Positions 55,024 to 62,407 of a stretch of DNA of 64,000 nt are shown here, one piece after another (position 1 is the first letter of the stretch; every line of letters begins with the position of its first letter). The DNA is from Propionibacterium acidifaciens DSM 21887 (GTDB taxonomy: Bacteria; Actinomycetota; Actinomycetes; Propionibacteriales; Propionibacteriaceae), in NCBI RefSeq assembly GCF_000426605.1, contig NZ_AUFR01000005.1, positions 62,001-126,000 of the forward strand, given 5' to 3'. The position numbers were made by a program, and so were the translations under genes. Under the pieces are notes generated by a model. It made no database searches. It worked only from the letters and a program-made list of their open reading frames with translations, and was not told the origin of the DNA.

Positions 55024-55455
55024 GGCACCATCTTAGCCGCTCGGACCCCGTCGGCACCGCGCCCGGCGACGGGTCGGGGACGGGCCGCGGAACGGGCGCG
55101 AAGACTCAACCTCAACCTCGGCTTGAGCCTGTGCGTCGGCGGCGGCCCCGTGCTCCCCCGGCCTGCCCGCAGCCGCCCCACTGGCCCCTGCCGGCACCCT
55201 GGATCACCTAGCCAGTGGCGGCTCCACGGGCCTCGTGAAACCCAGACGGTACGCCGCGCCCGCCCGGGGGCCGGCCGGCCCGGAAGTCTCAACCGGTGCT
55301 TCAGCCGTCTTGTGGGCCGGGACGGGGCCCGCCTAAGTTCCTTCCAGCCCTGGGGCTCCGGCGTGGCGGCACGCGTCGCCGGGGAAGACGCCACGCCCCG
55401 GGGCACGGACCATCGAACATCATGCGGCTCGGGAAGGCCGCGGGAAGGACCAGCA
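55024..55455 (+). other. structured leader region upstream of the NlpC/P60 gene
   Basis: 430 bases with no convincing gene but strong folding potential on the plus strand. AGCCGCCCCACTGGC (55171-55185) pairs with GCCAGTGGCGGCT (55211-55223), a 13-bp stem with a CC bulge. GGCGTGGCG (55360-55368) pairs with CGCCACGCC (55389-55397). CTCAA/TTGAG forms a smaller hairpin near 55115. Cell-wall hydrolase genes of actinobacteria often carry a c-di-AMP (ydaO) riboswitch, but I do not see that class's conserved core here. It may be an unclassified leader RNA. Confidence 0.4.
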
Positions 55456-57048
55456 GTGAACAACCCCTTCGCGAAAACGGCGCGCATCGCCGTGACCTCG
55501 TCGCTGGTGGCTGCCAGTCTGGCCACCGCCGGGCTCGTCCTGAGCCCGCAGGCGCAGGCCGACTACTCAGACCTGTCCGCGACGACCGACGTGAACGTGC
55601 GCACCTCCCCGGACACGAACGGCGAGGTCGTGGCAGTGCTCTCCGCCGGCGACACCGTCACCCAGCGCGGCGCCGAGCAGGACGGCTGGCTGCCGATCAT
55701 CTACAACGGCACGAACGCCTGGGTCCAGGCCCAGTACGTGTCGAGCACGACCGTCATCACGAGCGGCACCGCCGTCGGCACCGCCACAACGACCGCCGAC
55801 GCCTACGTCCGCTCCGACGCCGACCCGACGAGCTGGATCATGGGCACTCTGACCCAGGGCACCACCGTCTCGATCACCGGCGACCCGAGCGGCGACTGGA
55901 CGCCGGTCAACTACTACGGCAGGGCGGGCTGGGTCGCCACGACCCTCCTGTCGGACGCCGGCGACGACTCGACCGCCACGATCACCAGCGCCGTCTCGCA
56001 GGACTACCTGTGGGTGCGCACCGGCACGAGCACCGCCTTCACCTCGATCGGCATGCTCTACCCGGGCGACGAGGTCGCCGTGACCGGCGCCCCGTTCGCC
56101 GGCTGGGTGCCCGTGAGCTTCAACGGCCAGGACGCCTGGGTGGCGGCGAACTACTCGCGCTACGTCTCCGATCCCGCGACCATCGCGCTCGTCGCCAGCA
56201 CGACCTCCACCGAGAACGCCGAGGAGCCGGCCCGGACCCCCGAGACCGAGCCCGCCCCCGAGGCCGAGCAGACCGCGCAGGCCCCGGCCGAGGAGCCGGC
56301 CCAGACCCCCGAGACCGAGCAGACCGCGCAGGCCCCGGCCGAGGAGCCGGCCCGGACCCCCGAGAGCGAGCAGACCGCGCAGCCCCAGGAGGCCGCGGAC
56401 GACTCCCAGGAGGAGGCCCCCGCGACGACGACGAAGTGGGTCTCCGACGACGTCAACGTCCGCACCGGGCCCGGCACCGACTACGAGGTCGTCGACATTC
56501 TGGACCAGGGGGACACCATCGAGGCCACCGGCGTCACCAACGGCGACTGGACCGAGATCATCCTCGACGGCGTTTCCCGCTGGGTGAACAGCGCCTTCGT
56601 CTCCGACACCGAGGTCGCCCCCGGTGACGAGGAGGAGGCCGACGACGAGGGCGGCGGGAACTCCCCGCAGCCGGTGACCGTCGCCTACGACAGCGCCACG
56701 GCGGCCCGGACCGCGATCGACTTCGCCTACTCCAAGCTCGGCGGCCCCTACGTGTGGGGCGGCACCGGCCCTGTCGGCTACGACTGCTCGGGGCTCATGC
56801 AGGCCGCGTACGCCGCGGCCGGCGTCTCGCTCCCGCGCACGACCTGGGACCAGGTGAACTCCGGTGCACCGGTCTCCTCGACCGATGACCTGCAGCCCGG
56901 TGACCTGGTGTTCTACTACGACGACGGCCACGTCGGCATGTACGTCGGCGACGGTCTCGTGCTCAACGCCCAGAACGAGGACACCGGCATCGTCATCTCG
57001 GGCCTGTACGACATGGCCCCGATCTCCGCCATGGTCCGCGTCGTCTGA
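55456..57048 (+). CDS. secreted SH3/NlpC-P60 peptidoglycan hydrolase
   Basis: 530 residues. A signal peptide (1-35, cleavage after AQA) is followed by three bacterial SH3 repeats (about 42-95, 108-160, 170-235). A Pro/Glu/Thr-rich linker with 17-residue repeats (about 256-325) leads to a fourth SH3 (about 326-385), and the catalytic NlpC/P60 domain covers about 415-530. The nucleophile is C444 in YDCSGLM and the base H492 in GHVGMYVG; the third polar residue is probably the Asn in VLNAQNE. It cuts stem-peptide bonds, likely D-Glu-mDAP/L-Lys, during growth or separation. GTG start with an AAGGA site; a long structured leader precedes it. Confidence 0.93.
   Translation: MNNPFAKTARIAVTSSLVAASLATAGLVLSPQAQADYSDLSATTDVNVRTSPDTNGEVVAVLSAGDTVTQRGAEQDGWLPIIYNGTNAWVQAQYVSSTTVITSGTAVGTATTTADAYVRSDADPTSWIMGTLTQGTTVSITGDPSGDWTPVNYYGRAGWVATTLLSDAGDDSTATITSAVSQDYLWVRTGTSTAFTSIGMLYPGDEVAVTGAPFAGWVPVSFNGQDAWVAANYSRYVSDPATIALVASTTSTENAEEPARTPETEPAPEAEQTAQAPAEEPAQTPETEQTAQAPAEEPARTPESEQTAQPQEAADDSQEEAPATTTKWVSDDVNVRTGPGTDYEVVDILDQGDTIEATGVTNGDWTEIILDGVSRWVNSAFVSDTEVAPGDEEEADDEGGGNSPQPVTVAYDSATAARTAIDFAYSKLGGPYVWGGTGPVGYDCSGLMQAAYAAAGVSLPRTTWDQVNSGAPVSSTDDLQPGDLVFYYDDGHVGMYVGDGLVLNAQNEDTGIVISGLYDMAPISAMVRVV
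56221..56391 (+). repeat. 17-residue Pro/Glu/Thr repeats in the hydrolase linker
   Basis: Units beginning EEPA at 56221, 56290 and 56341 encode EEPAQTPETEQTAQAPA or variants. The 51-bp units are nearly identical in DNA, so the linker length is probably variable among strains. Confidence 0.75.
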
Positions 57049-57058
57049 GCGCGGCCCC

Positions 57059-57105
57059 AGCGGCTCGGGCGTTGGCGGACTTCCGTCCCGGACGCCCGAG
57101 CCGCT
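57059..57105 (+). terminator. terminator of the NlpC/P60 gene
   Basis: AGCGGCTCGGGCGT (57059-57072) pairs perfectly with ACGCCCGAGCCGCT (57092-57105), a 14-bp stem 11 bases after the stop codon. A TACCAT hexamer at 57105-57110 could be the -10 of tRNA-Glu. Confidence 0.7.
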
Positions 57106-57121
57106 ACCATGTTCGTCGCGG

Positions 57122-57194
57122 GTCCCCATCGTCTAGCGGCCCAGGACCCCACCCTTTCAAGGTGGTAACACGGATTCGAATTCCGTTGGGGATA
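57122..57194 (+). tRNA. tRNA-Glu (TTC)
   Basis: The acceptor GTCCCCA pairs with TGGGGAT, the anticodon stem CCACC/GGTGG encloses CTTTCAA (anticodon TTC), the T arm is ACGGA-TTCGAAT-TCCGT, and the discriminator is A. Confidence 0.95.
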
Positions 57195-57198
57195 CGCC

Positions 57199-57232
57199 CG
57201 CCGGGGCGGCGCCGACCGGTGCCGCCCCGGCG
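57199..57232 (+). terminator. terminator of tRNA-Glu
   Basis: CGCCGGGGCGGC and GCCGCCCCGGCG form a 12-bp stem starting 5 bases after the tRNA. It separates tRNA-Glu from the Asp-Phe pair. Confidence 0.6.
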
Positions 57233-57287
57233 CACCGCTCCCGTCGGGCCGCTCCGCCCGATCGTCGCGCGGGGTGCACGGGCGGTT

Positions 57288-57315
57288 TTGCTTTCCCCCG
57301 GAAGCACGCTATTGT
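57288..57315 (+). promoter_or_regulatory. putative promoter of the tRNA-Asp-Phe unit
   Basis: TTGCTT (57288-57293), a 16-base spacer and TATTGT (57310-57315). The expected transcript start is about 30 bases before tRNA-Asp. Stronger consensus match than most promoters here, as expected for tRNA. Confidence 0.5.
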
Positions 57316-57351
57316 TGTGGAGCCCGCTCGCGCGGGTGACAAGTGAATCGA

Positions 57352-57425
57352 GGCCCTGTGGCGCAGTTGGTCAGCGCGCCGCCCTGTCACGGCGGAGGTC
57401 GTGGGTTCAAGTCCCATCAGGGTCG
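57352..57425 (+). tRNA. tRNA-Asp (GTC)
   Basis: The acceptor GGCCCTG pairs with CAGGGTC, the anticodon stem CCGCC/GGCGG encloses CTGTCAC (anticodon GTC), the T loop is TTCAAGT, and the discriminator is G. Confidence 0.95.
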
Positions 57426-57439
57426 CTTCTCCTGATCAA

Positions 57440-57513
57440 GGCCAGGTAGCTCAGTTGGTAGCAGCGTACGCCTGAAAAGTGTAAGGTCGGCGGTTCGACC
57501 CCGCCCCTGGCCA
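57440..57513 (+). tRNA. tRNA-Phe (GAA)
   Basis: The acceptor GGCCAGG pairs with CCTGGCC, the anticodon stem TACGC/GTGTA encloses CTGAAAA (anticodon GAA), the T loop is TTCGACC, and the discriminator is A. It follows tRNA-Asp by 14 bases, as in many actinobacteria. Confidence 0.95.
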
Positions 57514-57534
57514 CCCCGCGGGGACCGCAGCGGC

Positions 57535-58578
57535 TCAGCCCCGGCTCCCCGTCCTCCGCCCGTCCCGGTCGGTGCGCAGCGTCTCGCGGTACTCCTCGAT
57601 GAGGCCGGCCGGGCGCACCCTCGCATCGATCCAGCGGGCCATCTCGTCGAAGACCCGGCGTCGTACCGGCTCGCGCGAGAGCACGAGGTCGTGGACTCCC
57701 CCGGCGAACCGGCGGATCGTCACCAGCCGCCCCAGGTGCACCGCAGCCGCGCAGATGCGCTCGACGTCGAGCACGAGGTCAGCCCCGCGCATGCTCTCGT
57801 CCCAGGTGCGCGAGAAGTCGCTCCGGGCGCTCGTCATGACGAGGACCGGGGTGTCGATGCCCAGGCCGGCGCCGGCGCGGTCCTGGCCGGCCAGGACCGC
57901 CCTGCCCCAGCCCCAGCGGTGGACGAAGGCCCCGGTGTTGGACTTGAGGTCGAGATCCCAGTCCCACTCGCCGTCCTCGTCGGCGCGCAGGCTGCGGCGG
58001 TAGAGGCCCGTGTCGACGACGGCGCCGAGCTCGGCCAGCGGGTTGACGACGGAGATGGCCGCGGCGACCGGCGAGAGCACGCGCCACAGCGCCGGCGAGC
58101 CCTGCATGTCGAGCCACGGCGAGTTGAGGATGACCCCCGCCAGCAGTCCCGGGCGCCGGGACGCCCACAGCGCGCCGGTGAGTCCCCCGGCGGAATGGCC
58201 GAGAAAGGTGAGGGGCACCCCCGGATGGTCCTCGCGGATGCACGCGACGGCGTGGTCCAGCTCGGACTCGTAGTGGCTCAGGTCCGTGATGAAGCCGGCG
58301 TACAGGCCCGGGACGAGGTTGCGCCCGTAGCGGCGCAGCTCGACGGCGTAGAAGTCGAAGCCCTGCGCGTCGAACCAGTCGGCCAGGTGGGTCTGGAAGA
58401 AGTAGTCGTTCCAGCCGTGCAGGTAGAGCACCGCGCGCTCGTGGCGCGGCGGATTCCTCCGGACGAGAGTCCCGGTGAGGGGGGCGCCGGGTTCGCCCTC
58501 GGCCGGCCGCGCGCCGGGGATCGCCCAGCTCAGCGACTCGTAGCCCGCCAGCAGCGGATCGGCGGCCCAGCGGCTCAT
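57535..58578 (-). CDS. alpha/beta hydrolase, serine aminopeptidase S33-like
   Basis: 347 residues. The oxyanion region is AVLYLHGWNDYF, the nucleophile elbow is GHSAGG, an acid lies in VLVMTSARSD, and the catalytic His is in GGVHDLVLS. It resembles monoacylglycerol lipase/lysophospholipase-type hydrolases. No signal peptide. It begins 17 bases after the DUF3073 stop on the same strand, so the two may be cotranscribed. Substrate unknown, probably a lipid ester or peptide. Upstream in-frame Met codons are antisense or in DUF3073. Confidence 0.88.
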   Translation of the reverse strand: MSRWAADPLLAGYESLSWAIPGARPAEGEPGAPLTGTLVRRNPPRHERAVLYLHGWNDYFFQTHLADWFDAQGFDFYAVELRRYGRNLVPGLYAGFITDLSHYESELDHAVACIREDHPGVPLTFLGHSAGGLTGALWASRRPGLLAGVILNSPWLDMQGSPALWRVLSPVAAAISVVNPLAELGAVVDTGLYRRSLRADEDGEWDWDLDLKSNTGAFVHRWGWGRAVLAGQDRAGAGLGIDTPVLVMTSARSDFSRTWDESMRGADLVLDVERICAAAVHLGRLVTIRRFAGGVHDLVLSREPVRRRVFDEMARWIDARVRPAGLIEEYRETLRTDRDGRRTGSRG

Positions 58579-58595
58579 CTCGCAGTCCCGACGGC

Positions 58596-58796
58596 TCAGT
58601 CGGAGTCGACGTCCCGCTCGTACTCCGCGGCGAGATCCGCGTAGTTGTCGGGGATCCCCTCGCCGGGATCCTCGTCGTCGTGGTGCTGCTTGCTGCGGAG
58701 CTCCCGCTCCAACGAGGCGAAGTCGGTCTCGACCGAACGGTACTTCAGATCCCTGGCCACCTTGGTCTGCTTCGCCTTTTGCCGGCCGCGCCCCAT
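58596..58796 (-). CDS. DUF3073 protein
   Basis: A 66-residue protein, MGRGRQKAKQTKVARDLKYRS then an acidic helix and DNYADLAAEYERDVDSD, which is the complete DUF3073 family. It is restricted to actinobacteria and is commonly found beside purM and purF, as here (it lies 157 bases beyond the purM stop). Basic N-terminus and acidic C-terminus suggest nucleic-acid or ribosome association, not proven. A GAGGGGG ribosome site precedes the ATG. Confidence 0.9.
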   Translation of the reverse strand: MGRGRQKAKQTKVARDLKYRSVETDFASLERELRSKQHHDDEDPGEGIPDNYADLAAEYERDVDSD

Positions 58797-58953
58797 ATGG
58801 GTCGACCCCCTCGCTTAGTCCCTCGCGGCTGTGCCGCGGCATGATGAACAACTCTCGTGGGCCCCAGGCTACCCAATAGTTCGGGTCGTCACCAATCACC
58901 GCCCATCTCGAACGCGGCGGGCGGTTGGTGTCCGGACAAGCGGTTGAGGCGGG

Positions 58954-60012
58954 TCAGGCCCGCGGATGCCCCCCGACCAGCTCGACGGCCGCGGGCCCGG
59001 GGCGGGCCTCGACGCGACCGCAGACCCAGGCGTCCAGGCCGAGGCCGCCCAGCACGCGCCGGGCCTCGTCCACCTGGTCGGCGGGCAGGAGGGCGACCAT
59101 GCCGACGCCCATGTTGAGGGTCTCCTCGATGTCCTCCTCGCCGATGCGGCCGACGGACCGGACGAGCTCGAAGACAGGCCCGGGGCGCCACGTGGCGCGG
59201 TCGACGGTGACGAGCATCCCGTCGGGGACGACGCGGACGAGGTTGTTCGCCAGACCGCCGCCGGTGATGTGGCTCATCGCGTGCACCGTGACGGTCCGCA
59301 GCAGCGTCATGACCTCGCCGGCGTAGACATGGGTGGGTTCCAGGAGCTCCAGGCCCAGACTGCGGCCGAACTCGGGGATCTCCCGGTCCAGCGCCAGTCC
59401 CGCGTCCTCGAGCAGGACGCGCCGCACGAGCGAGTAGCCGTTGGAGTGCAGGCCCGAGCTGGCCATGGCCAGGGCGACGTCGCCGTCGCGCACCCGGTCG
59501 GGGCCGAGCAGCTCGTCCGCCTCGACGACGCCGGTCGTGGCGCCGGCGATGTCGTACTCGTCGGCGCCCATGAGCCCCGGGTGCTCGGCGGTCTCGCCGC
59601 CGAGCAGCGCGCAGCCGGCCGCCACGCAGGCGTCGGCGACGCCCTTGACGATGGCGGCGATGCGTTCGGGCACGACATGGCCGCAGGCGATGTAATCGGT
59701 GAGGAAGAGGGGCTCGGCGCCGCACACCACGAGGTCGTCGACGAGCATGCCCACCAGGTCCCAGCCGATGGTGTCGTGGACGTCGAGCGCCCGGGCCAGC
59801 GCCACCTTGGTGCCCACGCCGTCGGTGCTCGTGGCGAGCAGCGGATGGCGGTACCGGGCCAGGGCGGAGGCGTCGAACAGGCCGGCGAAGCCCCCGATGC
59901 CGCCGAGGACCTCGGGGCGCCGGGTGCGCGCGACATGGCTCCTCATGAGCTCGACGGCCTCGTCACCGGCATGGATGTCGACGCCCGCGCGGGCGTAGGC
60001 GGACTGACTCAT
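58954..60012 (-). CDS. purM: phosphoribosylformylglycinamidine cyclo-ligase (AIR synthetase)
   Basis: 352 residues. It closes the imidazole ring of 5-aminoimidazole ribonucleotide using ATP, the fifth step of purine synthesis. Signatures: STDGVGTKVALA, DLVGMLVDDLVVCGAEPLFLTDYIACG, GGETAEHPG, MSHITGGGLANN. Length is standard. The ATG overlaps the purF stop (ATGA), so the two are translationally coupled. Confidence 0.96.
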   Translation of the reverse strand: MSQSAYARAGVDIHAGDEAVELMRSHVARTRRPEVLGGIGGFAGLFDASALARYRHPLLATSTDGVGTKVALARALDVHDTIGWDLVGMLVDDLVVCGAEPLFLTDYIACGHVVPERIAAIVKGVADACVAAGCALLGGETAEHPGLMGADEYDIAGATTGVVEADELLGPDRVRDGDVALAMASSGLHSNGYSLVRRVLLEDAGLALDREIPEFGRSLGLELLEPTHVYAGEVMTLLRTVTVHAMSHITGGGLANNLVRVVPDGMLVTVDRATWRPGPVFELVRSVGRIGEEDIEETLNMGVGMVALLPADQVDEARRVLGGLGLDAWVCGRVEARPGPAAVELVGGHPRA

Positions 60013-61538
60013 GCCTCATCCTCGTCCCTGTCGAATTCGGCGTCGCCGTGACCGGCGCAGGCGGCGGGGGCCTCCTCGGCGTGCAGACCCATCTCGACGG
60101 CGGCGCCGTGGGGCACCGGGATCGGGTACTCGCCGTCGAAACAGGCCCGGCACAGCTTCTCCTTGGGCACGTGGGTGGCCCGGATGAGGCCCCCGAGGCT
60201 GATGTAGCCGAGGGAGTCGGCCCCGATCGAGCGGCGGATCTCGTCCACCGACAGGCCCGGCGCGATGAGCTGGGCGCGGGTGGCGAAGTCGAGACCGTAG
60301 AAGCAGGGCCATTCCAGCGGAGGCGACGAGATGCGCACGTGCACCTGCGCGGCGCCGGCCTCGCGCAGCATGCGCACGAGCTGGCGCTGGGTGTTGCCCC
60401 GCACGATCGAGTCGTCGACGACGACCAGCCGGCGGCCCTCGATGACGTCGCGCAACGGGTTCAGCTTGAGCCGGATGCCCATGTTGCGCAGGGACTGGGT
60501 CGGCTGGATGAAGGTGCGCCCGACGTAGGAGTTCTTCACCAGGCCGTTGCCGAAGGGGATGCCGGAGGCGGCGGCGAAGCCGATCGCCCCGGGGATGCCC
60601 GACTCGGGGACGGGGATGACGAGGTCGGCGTCGGCCGGTGACTCCTCGGCCAGGATCTTGCCGACCTTGACGCGGACGTTGTGGATGCGGCGCCCGGAGA
60701 TGACCGTGTCGGGGCGCGCCACGTAGACGTACTCGAACAGGCAGCCCTTGGGGCGGGCCGGGGCGAAGCGCGCCGAGTGCAGGCCCGACTCGTCGATGCG
60801 GATCATCTCGCCGGGCTCGACCTCGCGGACGAAGGTGCCGCCCACGATGTCGAGGGCGGCGGTCTCGGAGGCGACGACCCAGCCGGTCTCCAGGCGGCCG
60901 AGCACGAGGGGCCGCACGCCCTGGGGGTCGCGCGCCGCGAAGAGCGTGCTCTCGGTCATGAACACGAGGCTGAAGGCGCCGACCAGGCGCGGCAGCAGGC
61001 GCGCGGCGACGTCCTCGAGGGGCGCGTCGTCGAGGGACATGAGCGCGCTCACGAGGTGGGTGTCGTTGCTGGAGTCCATATCCCTCTTGTGCGGCACCCC
61101 GCCGGCCGCCCCCTCGCCGCGGCTGAGGGCCAGCAGGTCCTCGAGCTCGTCGGTGTTCGTGAGGTTGCCGTTGTGGGCCAGCGCGAGCGAGCCGCGGGGC
61201 GTCGAGGCGAAGGTGGGCTGGGCGTTCCGCCAGACGCTCGAACCGGTCGTCGAGTAGCGCGTGTGGCCGATCGCCACGTGGCCGGTCAGGGAGCTCAGGA
61301 TGGCCTCGTCGAAGACCTGGCTGACCAGGCCCATGTCCTTGAAGACCATGATCCGCGAGCCGTCGGAGACCGCGATGCCCGCCGACTCCTGGCCGCGGTG
61401 CTGGAGGGCGAACAGGCCGTAGTAGGTGAGCCTCGCGACGTCCTCACCCGGCGCGAAGACGCCGAAGACGCCGCACTCGTCCCGCGGTCGGTCGTTGTCG
61501 CGTCGTGGGGTCAGCTGGTCGTCCGGGCGAAGAACCAC
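60009..61538 (-). CDS. purF: amidophosphoribosyltransferase
   Basis: A 509-residue enzyme that commits PRPP to purine synthesis with glutamine. C22 in RDECGVFG is the nucleophile, so the first 21 residues are a propeptide, as in Bacillus. Cluster-type cysteines (GCLFEYVY, WPCFYGLDF, CRACFDGE) show the [4Fe-4S] form. The PRPP site is VVVDDSIVRGNT. The GTG start at 61538 is preceded by TAGGCT with a 6-base spacer, a leaderless promoter. Confidence 0.96.
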   Translation of the reverse strand: MVLRPDDQLTPRRDNDRPRDECGVFGVFAPGEDVARLTYYGLFALQHRGQESAGIAVSDGSRIMVFKDMGLVSQVFDEAILSSLTGHVAIGHTRYSTTGSSVWRNAQPTFASTPRGSLALAHNGNLTNTDELEDLLALSRGEGAAGGVPHKRDMDSSNDTHLVSALMSLDDAPLEDVAARLLPRLVGAFSLVFMTESTLFAARDPQGVRPLVLGRLETGWVVASETAALDIVGGTFVREVEPGEMIRIDESGLHSARFAPARPKGCLFEYVYVARPDTVISGRRIHNVRVKVGKILAEESPADADLVIPVPESGIPGAIGFAAASGIPFGNGLVKNSYVGRTFIQPTQSLRNMGIRLKLNPLRDVIEGRRLVVVDDSIVRGNTQRQLVRMLREAGAAQVHVRISSPPLEWPCFYGLDFATRAQLIAPGLSVDEIRRSIGADSLGYISLGGLIRATHVPKEKLCRACFDGEYPIPVPHGAAVEMGLHAEEAPAACAGHGDAEFDRDEDEA

Positions 61539-61544
61539 GGGCTC

Positions 61545-61550
61545 AGCCTA
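61545..61550 (-). promoter_or_regulatory. -10 box TAGGCT of leaderless purF transcript
   Basis: Minus-strand TAGGCT ends 6 bases before the GTG at 61538. No Shine-Dalgarno. I see no PurR-type box or purine riboswitch. Confidence 0.5.
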
Positions 61551-61588
61551 GCGTGACGGCGCGGCGACCCGGTCCGCCACGACCATGA

Positions 61589-62317
61589 TCAGCGCAGGTA
61601 GACGACGGCGTTGTTGCCGCCGGTGCAGCTGATGACCGAGCCAGCGGCCACGACGCAGGACATCGTGTAGTCGCGGTTCGTCACAGGGCTGGTCGCCGTG
61701 ACCTGGACGGTGCCGCTCGTGGCTCCGGCCGACCGGAAGGCGGTCTCGACGTTCAGCGCGAACTGGCAGGAGGTGGACGCGTTGACGGCCACCGTGTCGC
61801 TGCACCGGGTGGCGCCGTCGGGGAAGGCGGCCTGGGACGGCGAGGCGCTCGGGCTCGGGGACGGGGCCGTCGAGGCGGGGGCGCTGCTCGCCGGGGCGGA
61901 CGCCCTCCCCGACGAGGAGCCCGAGCGGCCGCCCGCGATGACCAGGCCGAGCACGGAGGCCAGGACGAGCAGGTGGACGAGCCAGCCGAGCAGGAAGGCG
62001 GTCCAGTAGCGGCCGGACGGCAGGCCGGCCTCGCGGGCCCGGTGGGCCGCCCCGGAGGCGGGGGCCGCGCCGAAGACGCCGAAGAGGAGCGAGATGATCG
62101 CGGTGAGGCGCCTGCTCGGCGGCCTCGTCGCCTCGGGAACCACCGGGATCGACGGGCTCGTGGGCCAGTCGGCCTCGTCGTCGCGGGGCCGGGTCCCGTA
62201 GCGGTCCGCGGCGCCCCGTCCTGCGGGGCCGTGGGGGGCACCGAAGCGCTGCTCGTCGTAGCCGTAGTCGGAGGGCCGAAGCGGGACGCGCGGCCGTGGA
62301 TCGGGACCAGTCGTCAT
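61589..62317 (-). CDS. membrane-anchored protein with Ser/Pro linker
   Basis: 242 residues. A hydrophilic N-terminus rich in Arg, Pro and Asp (about 1-70) is followed by a weak hydrophobic stretch and a stronger helix (about 110-130, FLLGWLVHLLVLASVLGLVIAGG). Then come a low-complexity Ser/Ala/Pro linker (about 133-165) and an extracellular domain of about 75 residues with four Cys (RCSDTV, TSCQF, MSCVV, ISCTGG), likely two disulfides. The overall plan resembles DUF4190/DUF4333-like actinobacterial surface proteins, but I cannot assign a family. Strong GGGGGGAG ribosome site. Confidence 0.75.
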   Translation of the reverse strand: MTTGPDPRPRVPLRPSDYGYDEQRFGAPHGPAGRGAADRYGTRPRDDEADWPTSPSIPVVPEATRPPSRRLTAIISLLFGVFGAAPASGAAHRAREAGLPSGRYWTAFLLGWLVHLLVLASVLGLVIAGGRSGSSSGRASAPASSAPASTAPSPSPSASPSQAAFPDGATRCSDTVAVNASTSCQFALNVETAFRSAGATSGTVQVTATSPVTNRDYTMSCVVAAGSVISCTGGNNAVVYLR

Positions 62318-62407
62318 GCTGGCTCCCCCCTTCCGGCGACCGGGGCGCGCCCGGCCCGCCGGGCGCCTGGGGATCAAGTGTACCCAGGGCCCGTCCGGGC
62401 CCCCGGT

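Noticed and set aside
55024-55455. c-di-AMP (ydaO) riboswitch
   Set aside because: Expected from the gene type, but the conserved GGGGAACC/GGGGUGAA and CCGUCAGCUAAC-like segments are not present. I keep it only as an unassigned structured leader.
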